Of a stretch of DNA of 64,000 nt, positions 11,135 through 26,235 are shown piece by piece (the first letter of the stretch is position 1; the number at the start of each line of letters is the position of its first letter). This stretch comes from Mesostigma viride (lineage: Eukaryota; Streptophyta; Mesostigmatophyceae; Mesostigmatales; Mesostigmataceae). The stretch spans positions 1,271,428 to 1,335,427 of the forward strand of contig RPFO01000059.1 in assembly GCA_009746045.1 (NCBI GenBank), read 5' to 3'. A model generated the notes under the pieces. It was not told the origin of the DNA. It was given only the letters and a program-made list of their open reading frames with translations, and searched no databases. The translations under genes and the position numbers were made by a program.

Positions 11135-14100
11135 ATGGCGTCAAGCGAGGATGAGGAGGCGCTGAGGAGAGGGGGGCAGGAACTGGCTGCCTTGTCCGCC
11201 ACGGAACGGGTGCGTGCTGCAATGCAGAGATGCATGCTGTTTGACGGGCTCATGTCTACTACTGTTGTTTTGGCATCATGCTTCACAGAAGAGGCTAGCA
11301 CATTTTAGCTCGTGGGGATTGCATCTATGGAGCGGAAAGCAACGCTTGACGGACGATCCTGGGCGAATGTGGCCCCTTTGATGAACTGCCTTGAATTCAC
11401 GCTGCCCGCATGCTCTGCTCCGTCCACGTGCCCCTCCTTCTGCCGCTGTCTCCTTGTCAGCTGCTGAATCAAAAGGAGCTGCAGCTGCGCAGGTATGAGG
11501 TTGGTCTGAAAACTCGGTTGTCGTTTAGGGGGAAGGAAACAGCATCCATTGTGTAGCTCTTCCTCGTAATAACGCTGCCAAGTGGCAGCAGTGTAAGACG
11601 CTGAACCGGCCGCCTTGCCCCACTCTCAGCATGGGTAGTCGGTTGCGACCTCCTGCCTAACCTCTATTCTGTGGCACTATTTCCTGTAGGCACCACGCAA
11701 AAGGGTTTAACCATGGACCCCGCCAGCAGAAATCTTCTACAGAGGTAGATCTGTTTGGCTGCACTCGAGATATCGACCAGGAGAAAAGCAGATCAATCGC
11801 CCATGGTGTACTCGTTTGCCATCATGCAATCGTGCATACCCGTAGCAGCTGGGCATCGGCCATCCATGTTGCCACCATGCATCCCTCCGCTCCCTTTCGA
11901 ACCCTTTTATCTGCCAGTGATTCTCACGCTTGCACACCCTTGTCTTGCTGGCGCACCCCCATCCTCCGTGCGTGTCGTCCATCGCATGAAGCTGCTAGCG
12001 TGAGCCCTTGCACTGGGCGGAGCCTCCATGCGCGCTTGCTAACAGCTCGTAGTGTATGCTTGAAGTGCCAATATGCCGCAAGTTTGTCACCCCCCCACAC
12101 ATGTACCCGAACCCCTAACCCTTCAGTTCTAACCACTGACCCTCAAGCATCCCCAACCCCTAAACCCAATAACTCTTTACACCTCCCCCCCCCCGTCACC
12201 CGGCCCCCTGCCAGGTACATCTCGGAGAATTTCTCAAAGATCCGCGAGGTGGAGCGCCAGCTGGCAGAGCTGCGGCTCGAGTTCAAGCTGACGTCCGGGT
12301 CCAAGAAGGCAGGTGGGTAGCAAGGTGGCAGCCGGGCAGGCAGGTTCGATGGGTATCCCGTTTAGTGGCCGCGGGGCAGGCAGGCAGGTCTGGTGGGTGG
12401 ATACGTGGGAGGCAATAGGGCAGCAGTATGGGCGCCGGCTTGATGTAGCACCGAGCCCGGTATGGTACTGTCTAGAAGGCAAGCGGTGGCCTGGAAGGCA
12501 AGCGGTGGCCTGGAAGGCAAGCGGTGGCCTGGAAGGCAAAGGGAGGTCAAGGCGGATGGGGACCGGGGTGTCAGCCAGGGAGTTGTGTGCCAAGATATGC
12601 AGCGCACCGCCGTCATGCGCGGGAGCAAGCGCGCAGCAACCATGAAGCAAGTGTGGAGCGTTGCGCTTTCTTCCCAGGGTGCTGTTTGGCAGCTGCGCGC
12701 TCTTGCTATGGGATGCCTCATTCATTGCCTCATGGGCCGGCTTTGTCCTCTGCCCCTCCCTCTGCACTCTGTCCAGCCCTCTGCCATATGGTATGTGGGG
12801 CCCTCCCTGGTTGTGGGTACGTATCCTATGCACTGCATAAGGCCATTATTTTGTCCACAATTGTGTTCGGTCCTTCTTGCTGCTGCATTGCTCCTTGAGT
12901 GGTGGACCCTCGCCGCGCAGCCACCGCGGCTCACTTGCCACTGTCATTACCTTCATCATTACATGCCACCCCCACTTGCCACTGTCATTACTTGTTGGCC
13001 GTTGGAGTCTCGCTCCGTTGGAACACAAGTGTGCTCTTGGCTCGCAGTACTATGTCCCTGGAAATGGTCGTGGAAATTTGTTATCATTCAACCTGCTGAG
13101 CCTTTCAACCCCTCCTGGCCATGCTTTTCTCTGTGGATCCGGCCTTGTCTCTGGGCTATCGCTGATGTCACCAACGGGAGCATGTCATCAATCCCAGGAT
13201 TCTCCCTGGCACGCTTCTTCCTCGCATCCTCTTGCCCTCCCTTGCATACCTGGCGACTTTCCCTTGCCCGCGCACGCTGCCTCCTGCCTCCCGCGTGTGC
13301 TATTACTGATGCCATCGCATGTGCCATCCCTGACGATTGGCCAGGGTTCACATGTGCCGTCCCTCGTTTTGAGCTTCCTGGCAAATAAGGTGGAGCATTG
13401 TCTGCATGCATTTTCAGAATCTCAGAAGGAAGATCGTTATCTCTACATCTGCCATGAATGGTGGTAGCAGGTTTCAGACAACGCCGCGCTTACACGCGTG
13501 TTCCCATGCCTGCTCCATGTACTGGAACAATGTGTTCCATGAACATTTTCTGCTGGCCCCCACCTTGCGCCCACGTGCCGTACGCCAGCGCTCGAGTTCA
13601 TGCGCAAACGCATCGAGGAACAATCCACCAAGGTGACGCTGGCGCGGCAGAAACATCTCGACTTGATGGAGGTGCGGGGAGGGACGTGGTGGTGGTGCTG
13701 GTGTGGGGGCTGTCAGCATTAGCATAAGGTGCTGTGCTTTGACAGGATGCTTGTGCTCCTTTACCGTGCAACGCTTCACGTTTCATACTTACAAGGTGAC
13801 GGGTGCTGGGATTCATGCAAAGCTGTGATGGCAAGTCCCAGTGCCTCCGTCTCGGTGACGCTCGTCTAAAAGACTCTATTTCAAAAGTGACACACTTCCT
13901 TTTCCTTGCATGCTTATTATCATCGCCCCAAATCACCCTTACGGAGGCACTCGACTAGTAGCTGGTTCCCTGCTCCGCGCGCAGGCAAGCAGCGCCCTAC
14001 ATGATCAGATTCCCCTTGGGTTGCCTGTCTGTGCGATCCTAGGGAAGGGGCGCTGCATCGGCGGCGGCAAGGGGGCACCCTTCCTGCTTGCTTGCCATCA

Positions 14101-16492
14101 GATGCTAGTCTTCAGTTTCCTGACAGAATCGGGATCGCTAAATGATCGTATCAAGGAGACAACCATCGTATATTCCTGCCCGCTACCTGGGTGGAGCAAT
14201 CAGACGGTTTGGGGCGTCCATACGGGTCGGCTTTATTCCCAGTGGTACTGTCTTTCTGGTCGGTGACATATGCGAAGGTTGGGGAATACGCCTGCTGCGC
14301 GATGCAGCCACAACGTCCTTCTTCCACATTGTGCACTCACCGCTCGCACCGCTCGTGCCCAAGCTGGCGATGCTGCCGTTGCTGCCGGCAGCTGTGGTGG
14401 TGGTGGCAAGGCGCACCTGCTCCTGCTCCTCCCCTGGCATCGTACTTTGCTTCATCGTTCTCTGCTCCTGCTCCTGTGTCGTCTTCTGCGTCTGTCCAGT
14501 CTGTCCCTTTTAAATATAGTGTGGTTGCTTTTATGCACAGTGCCTCCCTTTGACCTTGTAGTACATTCAAGACGAGGAGCCCCCTGCATGTGTACAACTG
14601 TCATGTCCGCTGGTGTGGCGCTGGCTGGGTGCAGGCGGCCCGTCAGGCGGAGGCCAGCTGGAAGGCGGAAGAAGCAGTCAAGGAGCAGCTGTGCCAGGAC
14701 CTGCAGTTGCTGGTAAGTGGTTGATTTATGAGAATGGCATTTGCTGGTAATGAAAAAAAGGAGTCCTGCGGGAGCTGGCAGTTTGTGCATTAATATGCAT
14801 CTGTTGCTATCTATATCGAATGTTAATCATGAATCAGTTCGCCTGCACGTGTCGGTAGCTGTTTCGCGAATAAAACTTGCAGCCGCTGGTAACAGCATAT
14901 CATTCTTATCAACTCAATTACGCCCGCAGCGGCTGGTGGGTCCTCGTGGGCCCTCTTGGAGTGATAGTGGTTGGAACTGTGTTCGAATAATATCAGCACT
15001 AGTGGCAGTGTGGCACACACCAATCGCACATTGTACCAGCATTTCCCAGTCCAGGTACACCTGTGTCATGCCCCGTTTTCTGCTGGCAGCCATCCCCTCC
15101 CTACATGTCCTGCCACTTGATGCCTCCCTGGGCTTGGCCCAGAACCTGACTGCCTAACCTTCGCCATGTGACCCATTGGTTTACGATCGGGGATGCCTCA
15201 GAACTGACTGCTGTGTGTCCGCTCCAGGGGGTATGATGCACACTTTTGGGTATGGGAATATGGGTAAAAGTGTATATGGGTATACAAGCATGTGGGTTTA
15301 TGGGTACAGGGGTACAGGGGTGCATGGGTATATGGGTTTATGGGTATATGGGTGTATGCGTATACGGGTATAAAGGTATATAGGTACGTGTAAGCCTTAA
15401 GTGATTGGGAAAAACCCCACTGAACCTGAGTACATTTTCTCATCGTAATTGTCATGGTCACGGTCCTTGTCGTTGACCACGCGCATCTGCTTTGTGCAGT
15501 TGGGTGATTTCAGAAGAGTACAGTAGTTTCAACCTATCAGCTTTGCACCTGTGTCCATCTGTGCACGCGCATCACGCCCTCGTGTGTGACTCTTGCCCGT
15601 GCCCTCTCGCCTGGTTGGGGGTTTCCAATCGCTCAGATCCACGTACGGAAAAGGGCATTGCCCTGCGCAGCCGCAGACCGCCCCTACACCTGCCACCATC
15701 ATGTCATGCTGCTACTTGCTTTTTGCCGCCCCTATTATTAGGCCTACACAGCAGCTGCTATCCCTCTTGTCGTAGTACTTTGCCCTGGCTTCCAACTTGT
15801 CTGTTTTGGGCGGATCTACCATCTGCCGCATGAATGCAGTCCGCAGCTGTTTTGGCGGTGCACCTTCCCTGATATCTGGGCTCTGCCCTGGGTCCCCATC
15901 CGCCGTCCTCCATCCCCCGCCCCTTGTCCCTTTTTCCAACTCTTTCAGCGAGCTCACCTTCTCCCCCCCAACGACGCCCCCTGAACCGCCCCACACATAC
16001 CCCCCCCCCCCTTCTGCACCACTGCCATCCTCCCTTATCTCTGCCCCTCATGCGCAGGTCCGCGACTCCACCCACGCACAGTTCCAGAAGCTGGAAGAGT
16101 TGACCGCACAATTGGACATGCTAACCGGAGGGGCGGCGTTCTCTGCAGTTCGCCCGGATGCCTGCGGGGCCGCCGCGGTGGCAGCCCACGCGTTACCGCC
16201 CTCCAGCAGCCACTTGGCGCACCGAGTTGACCCGCCAGAGTTGCCGACGTCATCGGGGCCAGGGGCCAGCAGTCCTGTGGCGGTTGCAGATGAAAGAGAT
16301 GTGCCAGAAAGCAGAGGCACAGAGGCTGTTGTTGCATCTGACAGCAATGCCGCCAGAGGCAAGGCACAGAGGAAGGTGAACGTGGTGGGGCGGCAGGCCT
16401 CGGCGGGTGGTGCGGGGAAAGTGCGGGGCCGGCTGGTGCATCCCCGGGACAAGCCAGAGGCAGCCTCCTGGACAGGCAGCGGGTTTGACTAG
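11135..16492 (+). CDS. Coiled-coil protein, RAB6-interacting golgin-like
   Basis: Exons 11135-11209, 11461-11492, 12215-12312, 13589-13671, 14635-14712, 16058-16492, all GT-AG with compatible phases, giving 266 residues. Residues 1-35 are acidic then Leu/Glu/Gln-rich. From residue 36 an almost unbroken coiled coil follows (YISENFSKIREVERQLAELR, MRKRIEEQSTKV, AEASWKAEEAVKEQL). It ends with QFQKLEELTAQLDML, after which the last 110 residues are Ala/Ser/Pro-rich and probably disordered. The closing block KEQL...KLEEL..QLD resembles the C-terminus of RAB6-interacting golgin (GORAB/SCYL1BP1) from memory. Known members bind Rab6 at the Golgi and help COPI traffic. Any long coiled-coil protein could look similar, so the family is tentative while the gene model is firmer. 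It is divergent from the DnaJ-ferredoxin gene. Confidence 0.6.
12476..12540. repeat. 19-bp tandem repeat in golgin intron 3
   Basis: Three exact copies and a partial fourth of AAGGCAAGCGGTGGCCTGG, starting at 12476, 12495 and 12514. It is intronic. Confidence 0.85.
15238..15392. repeat. Degenerate TATGGG minisatellite in golgin intron 5
   Basis: About 150 bp of imperfect units built on TATGGG(T/G) with spacers of 1-8 bp (for example tatgggtatatgggtt). It is G-rich on the plus strand, so could fold into G-quartets, but the units are too variable for a telomere. Confidence 0.7.
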
Positions 16493-16892
16493 GATCTAAG
16501 AGCTGATCTATTGATAGCTTCTTATCGTACGCAGTTTTGCTGACATAAGTGAGGCACAAATGATGATGGCCGGGCTGGTGCCCACTTTTCTGGTATCTGC
16601 GCGTGATCATCTGTCGCTATCCGCTGACTATCTCATCCGCCCCCCCCATGCTTAGCAGACGAGATGAACCGCCCCAAAGCATGGCTTTGTAGGGTTAAGC
16701 TCCCCGCTCCGTGGTATACCAAGGTTGGGGCAATAGGATGACAGCACAGGCTGTACCAAAAGGCAGGTAATCGAAGGTATCTGTGACATTCAAGGATTGT
16801 CAACCCACCCATTCGGTGGGCCCCATGGCATGGGAGGATGTGTGTTGTGTAGGGCACGCACGGGGCACTTTCCGCACATTTCCGGGATTGCC

Positions 16893-17035
16893 GTCACAAG
16901 CACATACACGTAAATCCATAATTTTAATGTACACGGCTACACATTTCCAACTCCGTTCATTCCCATCATCCTGAATAACTCGACAAACGCGGATCTAAAG
17001 TAACAGCAGGCTCGAGTTACCATGGTCCGGATTCA
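16893..17035 (-). repeat. Short dispersed repeat, diverged copy
   Basis: Reverse-complement copy of the family seen at 24873-25036. It keeps the CACATTTCCA, CATCATCCTGAA, CAGGCTCGAG and CCATGGTCCGGATT blocks in order with about 20-25 percent visible differences, and ends after GGATT. Confidence 0.65.
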
Positions 17036-17580
17036 GTCGCCATACTGAATTATGGACCGCCTGCACTGGTTGCCTCGTGACATTGATATTACTGTGTGCT
17101 AGTCTCAGGTACTGATATGTGGAATTAAATAGACGTGTCAGGGCAGCGCCTGCACATCATGTAGATGTCTGCAGGCACATGTACCAGAGGTGGCCTAGTT
17201 CGAAACAGGTCTGCTCGAGCTACATGAACTCGTTTTGCGTACGCCTTTCACGTCGATCCTAAGCAGATTTCCTGATTGTCTCGACACCCGCATGCGCAGA
17301 GTCAGGTGAATACCGATATCATACAACGCCACCGGCCCCGAGCTGTGGATATAGCGCTCTGTGGCATGTCCAATGACTGGTGGCAGTGAGAGAAGCTAGG
17401 GCGCCCTCCCTCCTTCTCATCGTGTACAGGGGGTGAAGGTTCCTCTACTTTGTATCGGCACCCACGTGATGCAGTCACATGATAATACATACACATGATA
17501 ATAGTAGCGTGATGCAGTCACACGCCCTGATCAAGCATGCATGCTGTTTCCGGCCCCACCGTCTAGGTCATCTAGTCGCT

Positions 17581-17756
17581 CTACACGTAAGCCAGCCATA
17601 ATTTCAATGCACAAGGATACACATTTCCATCACCATTCATCTTCATCATCCTGAACGACTCGAACACGCGGACAAGATAACGGCAGGCTCGAGCTACCAT
17701 GGTCCGGATTCTCCCAATTTCTGGCCTGCGCTGGTTGTCTCCTTGACATGATAATA
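17581..17756 (-). repeat. Short dispersed repeat, full-length copy
   Basis: Reverse-complement copy, nearly identical to the plus-strand copy at 24873-25036 over about 165 bp; only a handful of mismatches are visible. It runs from GTAAGCCAGCCATAATTTCA to GCGCTGGTTGTCTCCTTGA. The similarity suggests recent mobility. Confidence 0.8.
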
Positions 17757-17907
17757 CATGACCATACAACGCCACTTGGCGGCGTTGTATGATGGGATGC
17801 CCTGTGTGTCTGATATTATTAGGCAGCGTAGACTACATACAGTTTGTTGGGCATCTAGCCCGTACTAATCAGGTTGATACAGATCATTACTAGGGCCCTG
17901 CTGGTTC

Positions 17908-17939
17908 CTAGCTTCCGGACTGGCCAGTCCGGAAGCTAG
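17908..17939. repeat. 32-bp perfect palindrome
   Basis: CTAGCTTCCGGACTGG followed directly by its reverse complement CCAGTCCGGAAGCTAG, with no spacer. It lies inside the degraded LINE. Confidence 0.9.
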
Positions 17940-18137
17940 ACCTGCCAGCCCGGGAGATATCTTCTTACATCACCAGACTCTGCCAGGGTTCGGCGACGCG
18001 GTTGCCAACACGGTTGGACGCGGTGGCCAACACGGTTGGACATACCGCGACTGACATGATTTTAGATGACATGCAGAGCGCCAAAGACGCTGTTGGCGTC
18101 ATCCGCTCTTGATCGACCCCTCTTACCCATACCATAT

Positions 18138-18195
18138 ATCAAGGAGACAACCAGCCGCGCGCAGGCCAGAAATCGGGAGAATCCAGATATCAGAT
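18138..18195 (+). repeat. Short dispersed repeat, 5' fragment inserted in a LINE
   Basis: Begins ATCAAGGAGACAACCAGC and continues through GGCCAGAAATCGGGAGAATCC, then diverges. It sits between two consecutive blocks of the LINE ORF2 end, so it arrived after the LINE. Confidence 0.7.
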
Positions 18196-18479
18196 ACGGT
18201 CGGATATATGCAGGACAAGCAGCGTTGGGCGGACATTGTCAAAGACTACGACCCCCCAACTGGGGGTCCTAGGAAATATAAAAAGCATGGTAGGCATAGT
18301 TTGCGTGCAAGTCTGCAAGATTAGCTCGATGGAGGCCTCACTTGAAGCCCATATTTTAGACTAGCTGTGGACATACATGCATGTACATATTGACGTATTG
18401 GGGAGACGTCCACTACATCTTAAACTGGGGAATTCAGTGCTCCGTGGTCCCCCAACGGGGGCACGAGACTAATTAATTA

Positions 18480-20242
18480 AGGGGAGGTGGCACCCCATAA
18501 CCCTTAAAATTTGGCATGCTGACATCACTTGTAATTCATTTGCACAATGCTAAATTATGATTGGGGGCACTAAATAACATTCTCTGGTGAGTTGTCCATG
18601 CACTTGTTGGGGGTACTACCCCCATCTATACGCCAATATTGTGCTATAAAAGAGTTGTTGAGGTGCCCTTTTGTCTTTTTCGTCGGGGCTTCGTTGCTAT
18701 CTGCGATCGTCACCGGACTGCTCGCATTTTTTACCTGTACCGCACGGCCGCACTCCGCAACACCTCGTGCGGATAATATCCCGTGCACATAACCCCCCAC
18801 ATTGACAGCAGCCACGCGAGGATTTCCGGGCGTTGCCCCATACAGGTTAGCCAAGTAGCCGGTAGGGGGAGCCAGCCGAATCGGCAAGTTGAATCCAATC
18901 CTTTCTCCTGGTAGAAGCCGTTAGATCGCTCTACGATAACGGTATACGGTTGTTGATGGGCTCAGGCAAACAGCTCAGGTTCTCTGCTCCAAATACAACA
19001 GACTTGCCACATATACCGTACTTGAAAGTGCGGTCAATCACTTCTTTTAAGTGGTGGGACATACGATGCAGGTGTCTGTATCTCGGAAGAAACTCGTGGT
19101 GTAGCTCGCATTGCGTCGCGCCGATGCCGTGCATCCTACGGAGAGATCGAGGGCGTGATTGGTCCATTTGCGGCGCGGGGGGGGTAAGGACGAGCACGAG
19201 GGCGAAGGACACTGCCAAAAGCGTGCATCAAATCCATTCAACTGCCTGGCGCTAGCCTCACGCTCGCGCGGGCAGACATGGAGACTCTGGCGTCCTGTCG
19301 CGTGTTCGGTTATACCGATGCCACTCAAGGACCTGCCTTCTTTGCCGCACCTCAATGTGTGCACGATAGGCGGCATGGGGCAAACGGGGCCGCGTCCCTG
19401 GTCCGATCGCACGCGCCAGCGAGGCTGGAAGGGTATGCTTTGCTCATGTAATAGCAGTGACCTTCAGCTTAAAGTCGTGGCCATGTACATTGTCAAAAAT
19501 GGCATTTTCAAGCATTTTCTGGCTCCGTGGGGATTAAATGCTGCCAGGTCCATTCGTGTTAGTTTGGGGTGACCCTCCTCTTCTGGCATTTGCCTGGGCT
19601 ATCTGCTGCCTGCGATGATATTCCAAAAGCCTGGCGTCTACAAGTTAGATTTTTTTAAAAAATAATTGAATTGCCAAAGCTTAATGCCAAATTATCCTTT
19701 CCTTTCCGGTGTGATTACCTTATGTCCGATCTGATGCATGTAGATCGTTCCTGAGAAAGGGGCAACTTGATGGTCTTACCGCGAAGGGGCTCACGACAAT
19801 CAAGGTCTCTTCGAGCGGGGCGCGGATAGATAGAAATAATTCTCAGGTGGCCTGTTCGGCTACGAAAGAGGTCGTCGCCAGCCAGGCATCTGATGGTAAT
19901 TATTGCTGAATGGTTTCTGTCAACCATGCACCAGTAACCGCTGATCTTCCAGCTTTCTCCCCCGTGGCATGAATGGCAACTTGCCATTTCTCACCACCCC
20001 AGCCCTTGCCACCATGATGCTGTTGTTTCAGATGCATGGTCGCACAACCTGCCATGGCTGATGTCTGTTGAGCCATGGCCTTGCCCAATGTGGACCATTC
20101 CTCTGGCACCCTGGCTTGCACTGCACGTGCCAGGTTCATAGCTCCATAGGCACAATTGTTGAGTGCTCATATGCTTGTGCTGCCACCCTGGTTTTCCCCC
20201 TTTGAGGCCCTGCCTAGATTGCGGAGAACCTTGACATGCAGG
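18480..20242. other. Intergenic, no gene recognised
   Basis: Contains two open stretches on the minus strand (18570-18887 and 18931-19218) without a start context, splice partner or family match. The second (motifs HHEFLPRYRHLHRM, VIDRTFKYGICGKS) reads more like protein than its surroundings and could be a relic exon or transposon fragment. The first exon of the GGPP synthase gene should lie here or just downstream but I could not place it. Confidence 0.35.
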
Positions 20243-20338
20243 CATAGTACACGCGGACAAGATAATGGCAGGCTCGAGCTACCATGGTCCGGATTCTCCC
20301 GATTTCTGGCCTGCGCTGGTTGTCTCCTTGATAGTTCA
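20243..20338 (-). repeat. Short dispersed repeat, partial copy
   Basis: Reverse-complement copy starting ACACGCGGACAAGATAATGG and ending GGTTGTCTCCTTGAT, almost identical to 17581-17756 over its length but lacking the distal 70 bp. Confidence 0.8.
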
Positions 20339-20667
20339 CACATTCATATCCCCACCAGCGCATTCGCAAGTTGTTGCCTTCAGGTTCCCTACATGGCCAT
20401 GTGCATCTCCGCCTGACAGCTTCCATCTGGCTTCTCCCTGAATCATCAAACTAGCTATGCTTTACACTGTTGTCCAGCGGTTCCAGCTTGTGTGGCCACC
20501 ACCTCCATCCTTGGCCTGCACTCCACAGAGCCTTGCTTCTGCTGGTATTGTAGTTGCTGCTTTTAGTATTGGTCCCCCCATGAAAAGCAATGTCAACCGC
20601 CTCGTTGCGCTGCCCCTTGGTGCCAACGCACTCTTTGGTTCCCACCACTGCAGCCAAGTCGCCCTGA

Positions 20668-24065
<3,398 letters not shown>

Positions 24066-26235
24066 ATGTAGGGCGGTGGATGTGAGGGTTTGCGACGCGT
24101 GTCCTGTCAGCGGCGGAAATGACGGCGGCCCCATCATGGATTGCAGGATAGGGTATACACCAGGCAAGGGGCAGGCTGGGACGTGCGTGCATGCGCTCGT
24201 GGTGGCAAAGTCCAGCCTTTTGTGGCTTTCCCGGGGTATGGGGCAAAGCAGCTGGGACGTTTTGGGTGTCAGAAAATGGCACGAGCTATTGGAACTTCCG
24301 GATGCGCACTCTGCTCTTTCTTTTCTGGGACTATGCTTTTGACCTTGGTGGGCAATTGAGTAGGTTGACTTGCACCTGGTCAGTGTGCATTGAATGCTGT
24401 CCTTTACGAAGGTCATCGCTTTGAATGCCATGCACCAATCCCCATCTCTCCACTCTTGGTTAGCTGGTTCTGGCAGCTACCAAGCATTTGGATCCAAAGA
24501 AGATGTCTCACTTAAGATGTCAGGTACTGCTGTGCCTTTCTGAAGTATTGGTTCACGTCGCTGTTTCGCTAGCTAGTTCCTTGTGTATAGTTAGTAGTTC
24601 GATGGGTCCTGGAGATGGGCCCGGTCCACAAATTTCATAATTCAATCATATGAATCACATCCTCATGTGCTGCAAAGCTTGTCCTCTGCATGTCGGGGAA
24701 TGCGTTTGTCGATTAGTCCAGGATCGATAATGGATATGAATGGAGGTGCATGGAAATGTGTAGCTTTGTACGATTTATAGATCGTACAAATTATCAAAGA
24801 GATCGACAAGCTAATTATGGCTGCATGGTTAGCGTTCAGAGCTAGACTTAGTCGGATTAGATCATGAAATAACATCAAGGAGACAACCAGCGCAGGCCAG
24901 AAATCGGGAGAATCCGGACCATGGTAGCTCGAGCCTGCCGTTATCTTGTCCGCGTGTTCGAGTTGTTCAGGATGATGAAGATGAATGGTGATGGAAATGT
25001 GTATCCTTGTGCATTGAAATTATGGCTGGCTTAACATACTCGCCCATGAACCTAGTGCGTGTTTGTTTGTAACAGTAATTCCAGGAGTGTCCGGCCAGTT
25101 GTGTAAGCACCATTGCTGCGATCGCTCTCCCACCATTTGTATCAAGGAGACAACATTTGTATGCATGCAGGAATCACCCTCGATGGAAATAAATATACCC
25201 TCAGTACCCTAAGCATGCAGGACACAAGTTGCATGGACTGCATGGTGCTGCATCAATTCTCAAGGAGACTATTGGATCAGTTGCAACAGAATTCGTAAAT
25301 ATTAATTGCATCGTCTTCAGGTAAAACATGTAGATTGATCACTGCTTGTCTCCCCTATGATTAGTAGGTGCATGCGCAAGTTTGCTGCTTCAATTTGACA
25401 TCCAGACGCAATCCCAGCGTTTCTCAATCTGATGTGCATGCCAGTCTCTGTATCGCAAGCTCTTCCCCGCAGGAACTTGGCCACCGTGGACGGCCGCATG
25501 ACTTTCCTTCCACGGCACAGGACATGGCAGGTAGAAAACGATGCTGGAGACAGCAAGCATCCGTCCTCACGTGCTTGCGCACGCGCATCTACAAGTACAT
25601 ACATTCTAGGTAGACATGCCAGAACAAGCACCCTGAGCAGCCTTTGCGGCGAAAATTCGAATATTGTCATGTGGGTTGTCGTAACCTAAAAAATGCTGTC
25701 TCTGAGCTACAACACAGTCACTGAGCCGTTGCAGCGCGCACCCCGTGAACGTGTGAACAAGCTCCATGCATGCCACCCGGCTTTTGGGCCACAGGCATTC
25801 ATGCGGCTGTCACAGCCTTATTCATGCGGCTGTCACAGCCTTTGCCTCCTCTGGTTTTGCATAATCATGCCTGTCATCCACAAGGTGAATCCACATGCCC
25901 GAAAGGAGACATCCAGATTGTCAAGTCAGCTGCAATCCAGCGCAACAGACAGGCACGCACACTAAACGCACCCACTCGACTAGAAACCCAGGGACTCACG
26001 CGGCCACCCAGCGTTGAATCACACCTGTGTCACAACAGCAGAGAAAGGCATCAACCCAACATGCACACAGCGCCCTGGGCAACCACCGCGATCATGAGCC
26101 AAGCAAGCTCCCTACTAGCACGTTGACAACCTGGTAAGCAGCGTGCCAACAATGCACCTAGTGCATGATCAAACAATGCTGAAACGGCTTTCTGGCATCT
26201 AAAGTGGCACCATGCCCTCTTCAGCGCCATGTGAT
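24066..26235. other. Intergenic with short dispersed repeats
   Basis: 3' flanks of the converging GGPP synthase and MPC2 genes. Contents: a diverged repeat copy 24672-24770, a full copy 24873-25036, and a 5'-end stub ATCAAGGAGACAAC at 25137-25153. A direct repeat 'cattcatgcggctgtcacagcct' occurs twice at 25797-25845. No coding sequence is recognised. Confidence 0.5.
24873..25036 (+). repeat. Short dispersed repeat, reference full-length copy
   Basis: About 164 bp from ATCAAGGAGACAACCAGC through ATCCGGACCATGGTAGCTCG, CGTTATCTTGTCCGCGTG, TTCGAGTTGTTCAGGATGAT to TTGAAATTATGGCTGGCTTA. Other copies lie at 4931 (+), 16893 (-), 17581 (-), 18138 (+, partial), 20243 (-), 24672 (+, diverged) and 38955 (+). 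The 15-bp 5' end alone occurs at 14151, 25137, 36699 (-), 40130 and 47303. GTTCGAGTCGTTC in the 17581 copy resembles a pol III B box, so a SINE is possible. Confidence 0.75.

Larger units (their letters stand above)
17757..18464 (+). pseudogene. Degraded LINE ORF2 end with 3' hairpin
   Basis: Frame fragments read ALYDGMPCVSDIIRQRRLHT, then GHLARTNQVDTDHY with a stop and frame changes, then TDMILDDMQS and finally QDKQRWADIVKDYDPP (18212-18255). These match in order the LINE ends at 36731-37447 and 47365-47640. A 58-bp fragment of the short dispersed repeat (18138-18195) interrupts the last two blocks. The element closes with the hairpin 18437-18464 (GTGCTCC...GGGGGCAC) and an AATT run. Confidence 0.75.

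Noticed and set aside
15238-15392. Interstitial telomere
   Set aside because: The TATGGG units are irregular and spaced by variable sequence; they do not match a telomere repeat such as TTTAGGG or TTTTAGGG.
18570-18887. 105-codon minus-strand open frame
   Set aside because: No recognisable motif or splice signal, and it lies in repeat-rich intergenic DNA.
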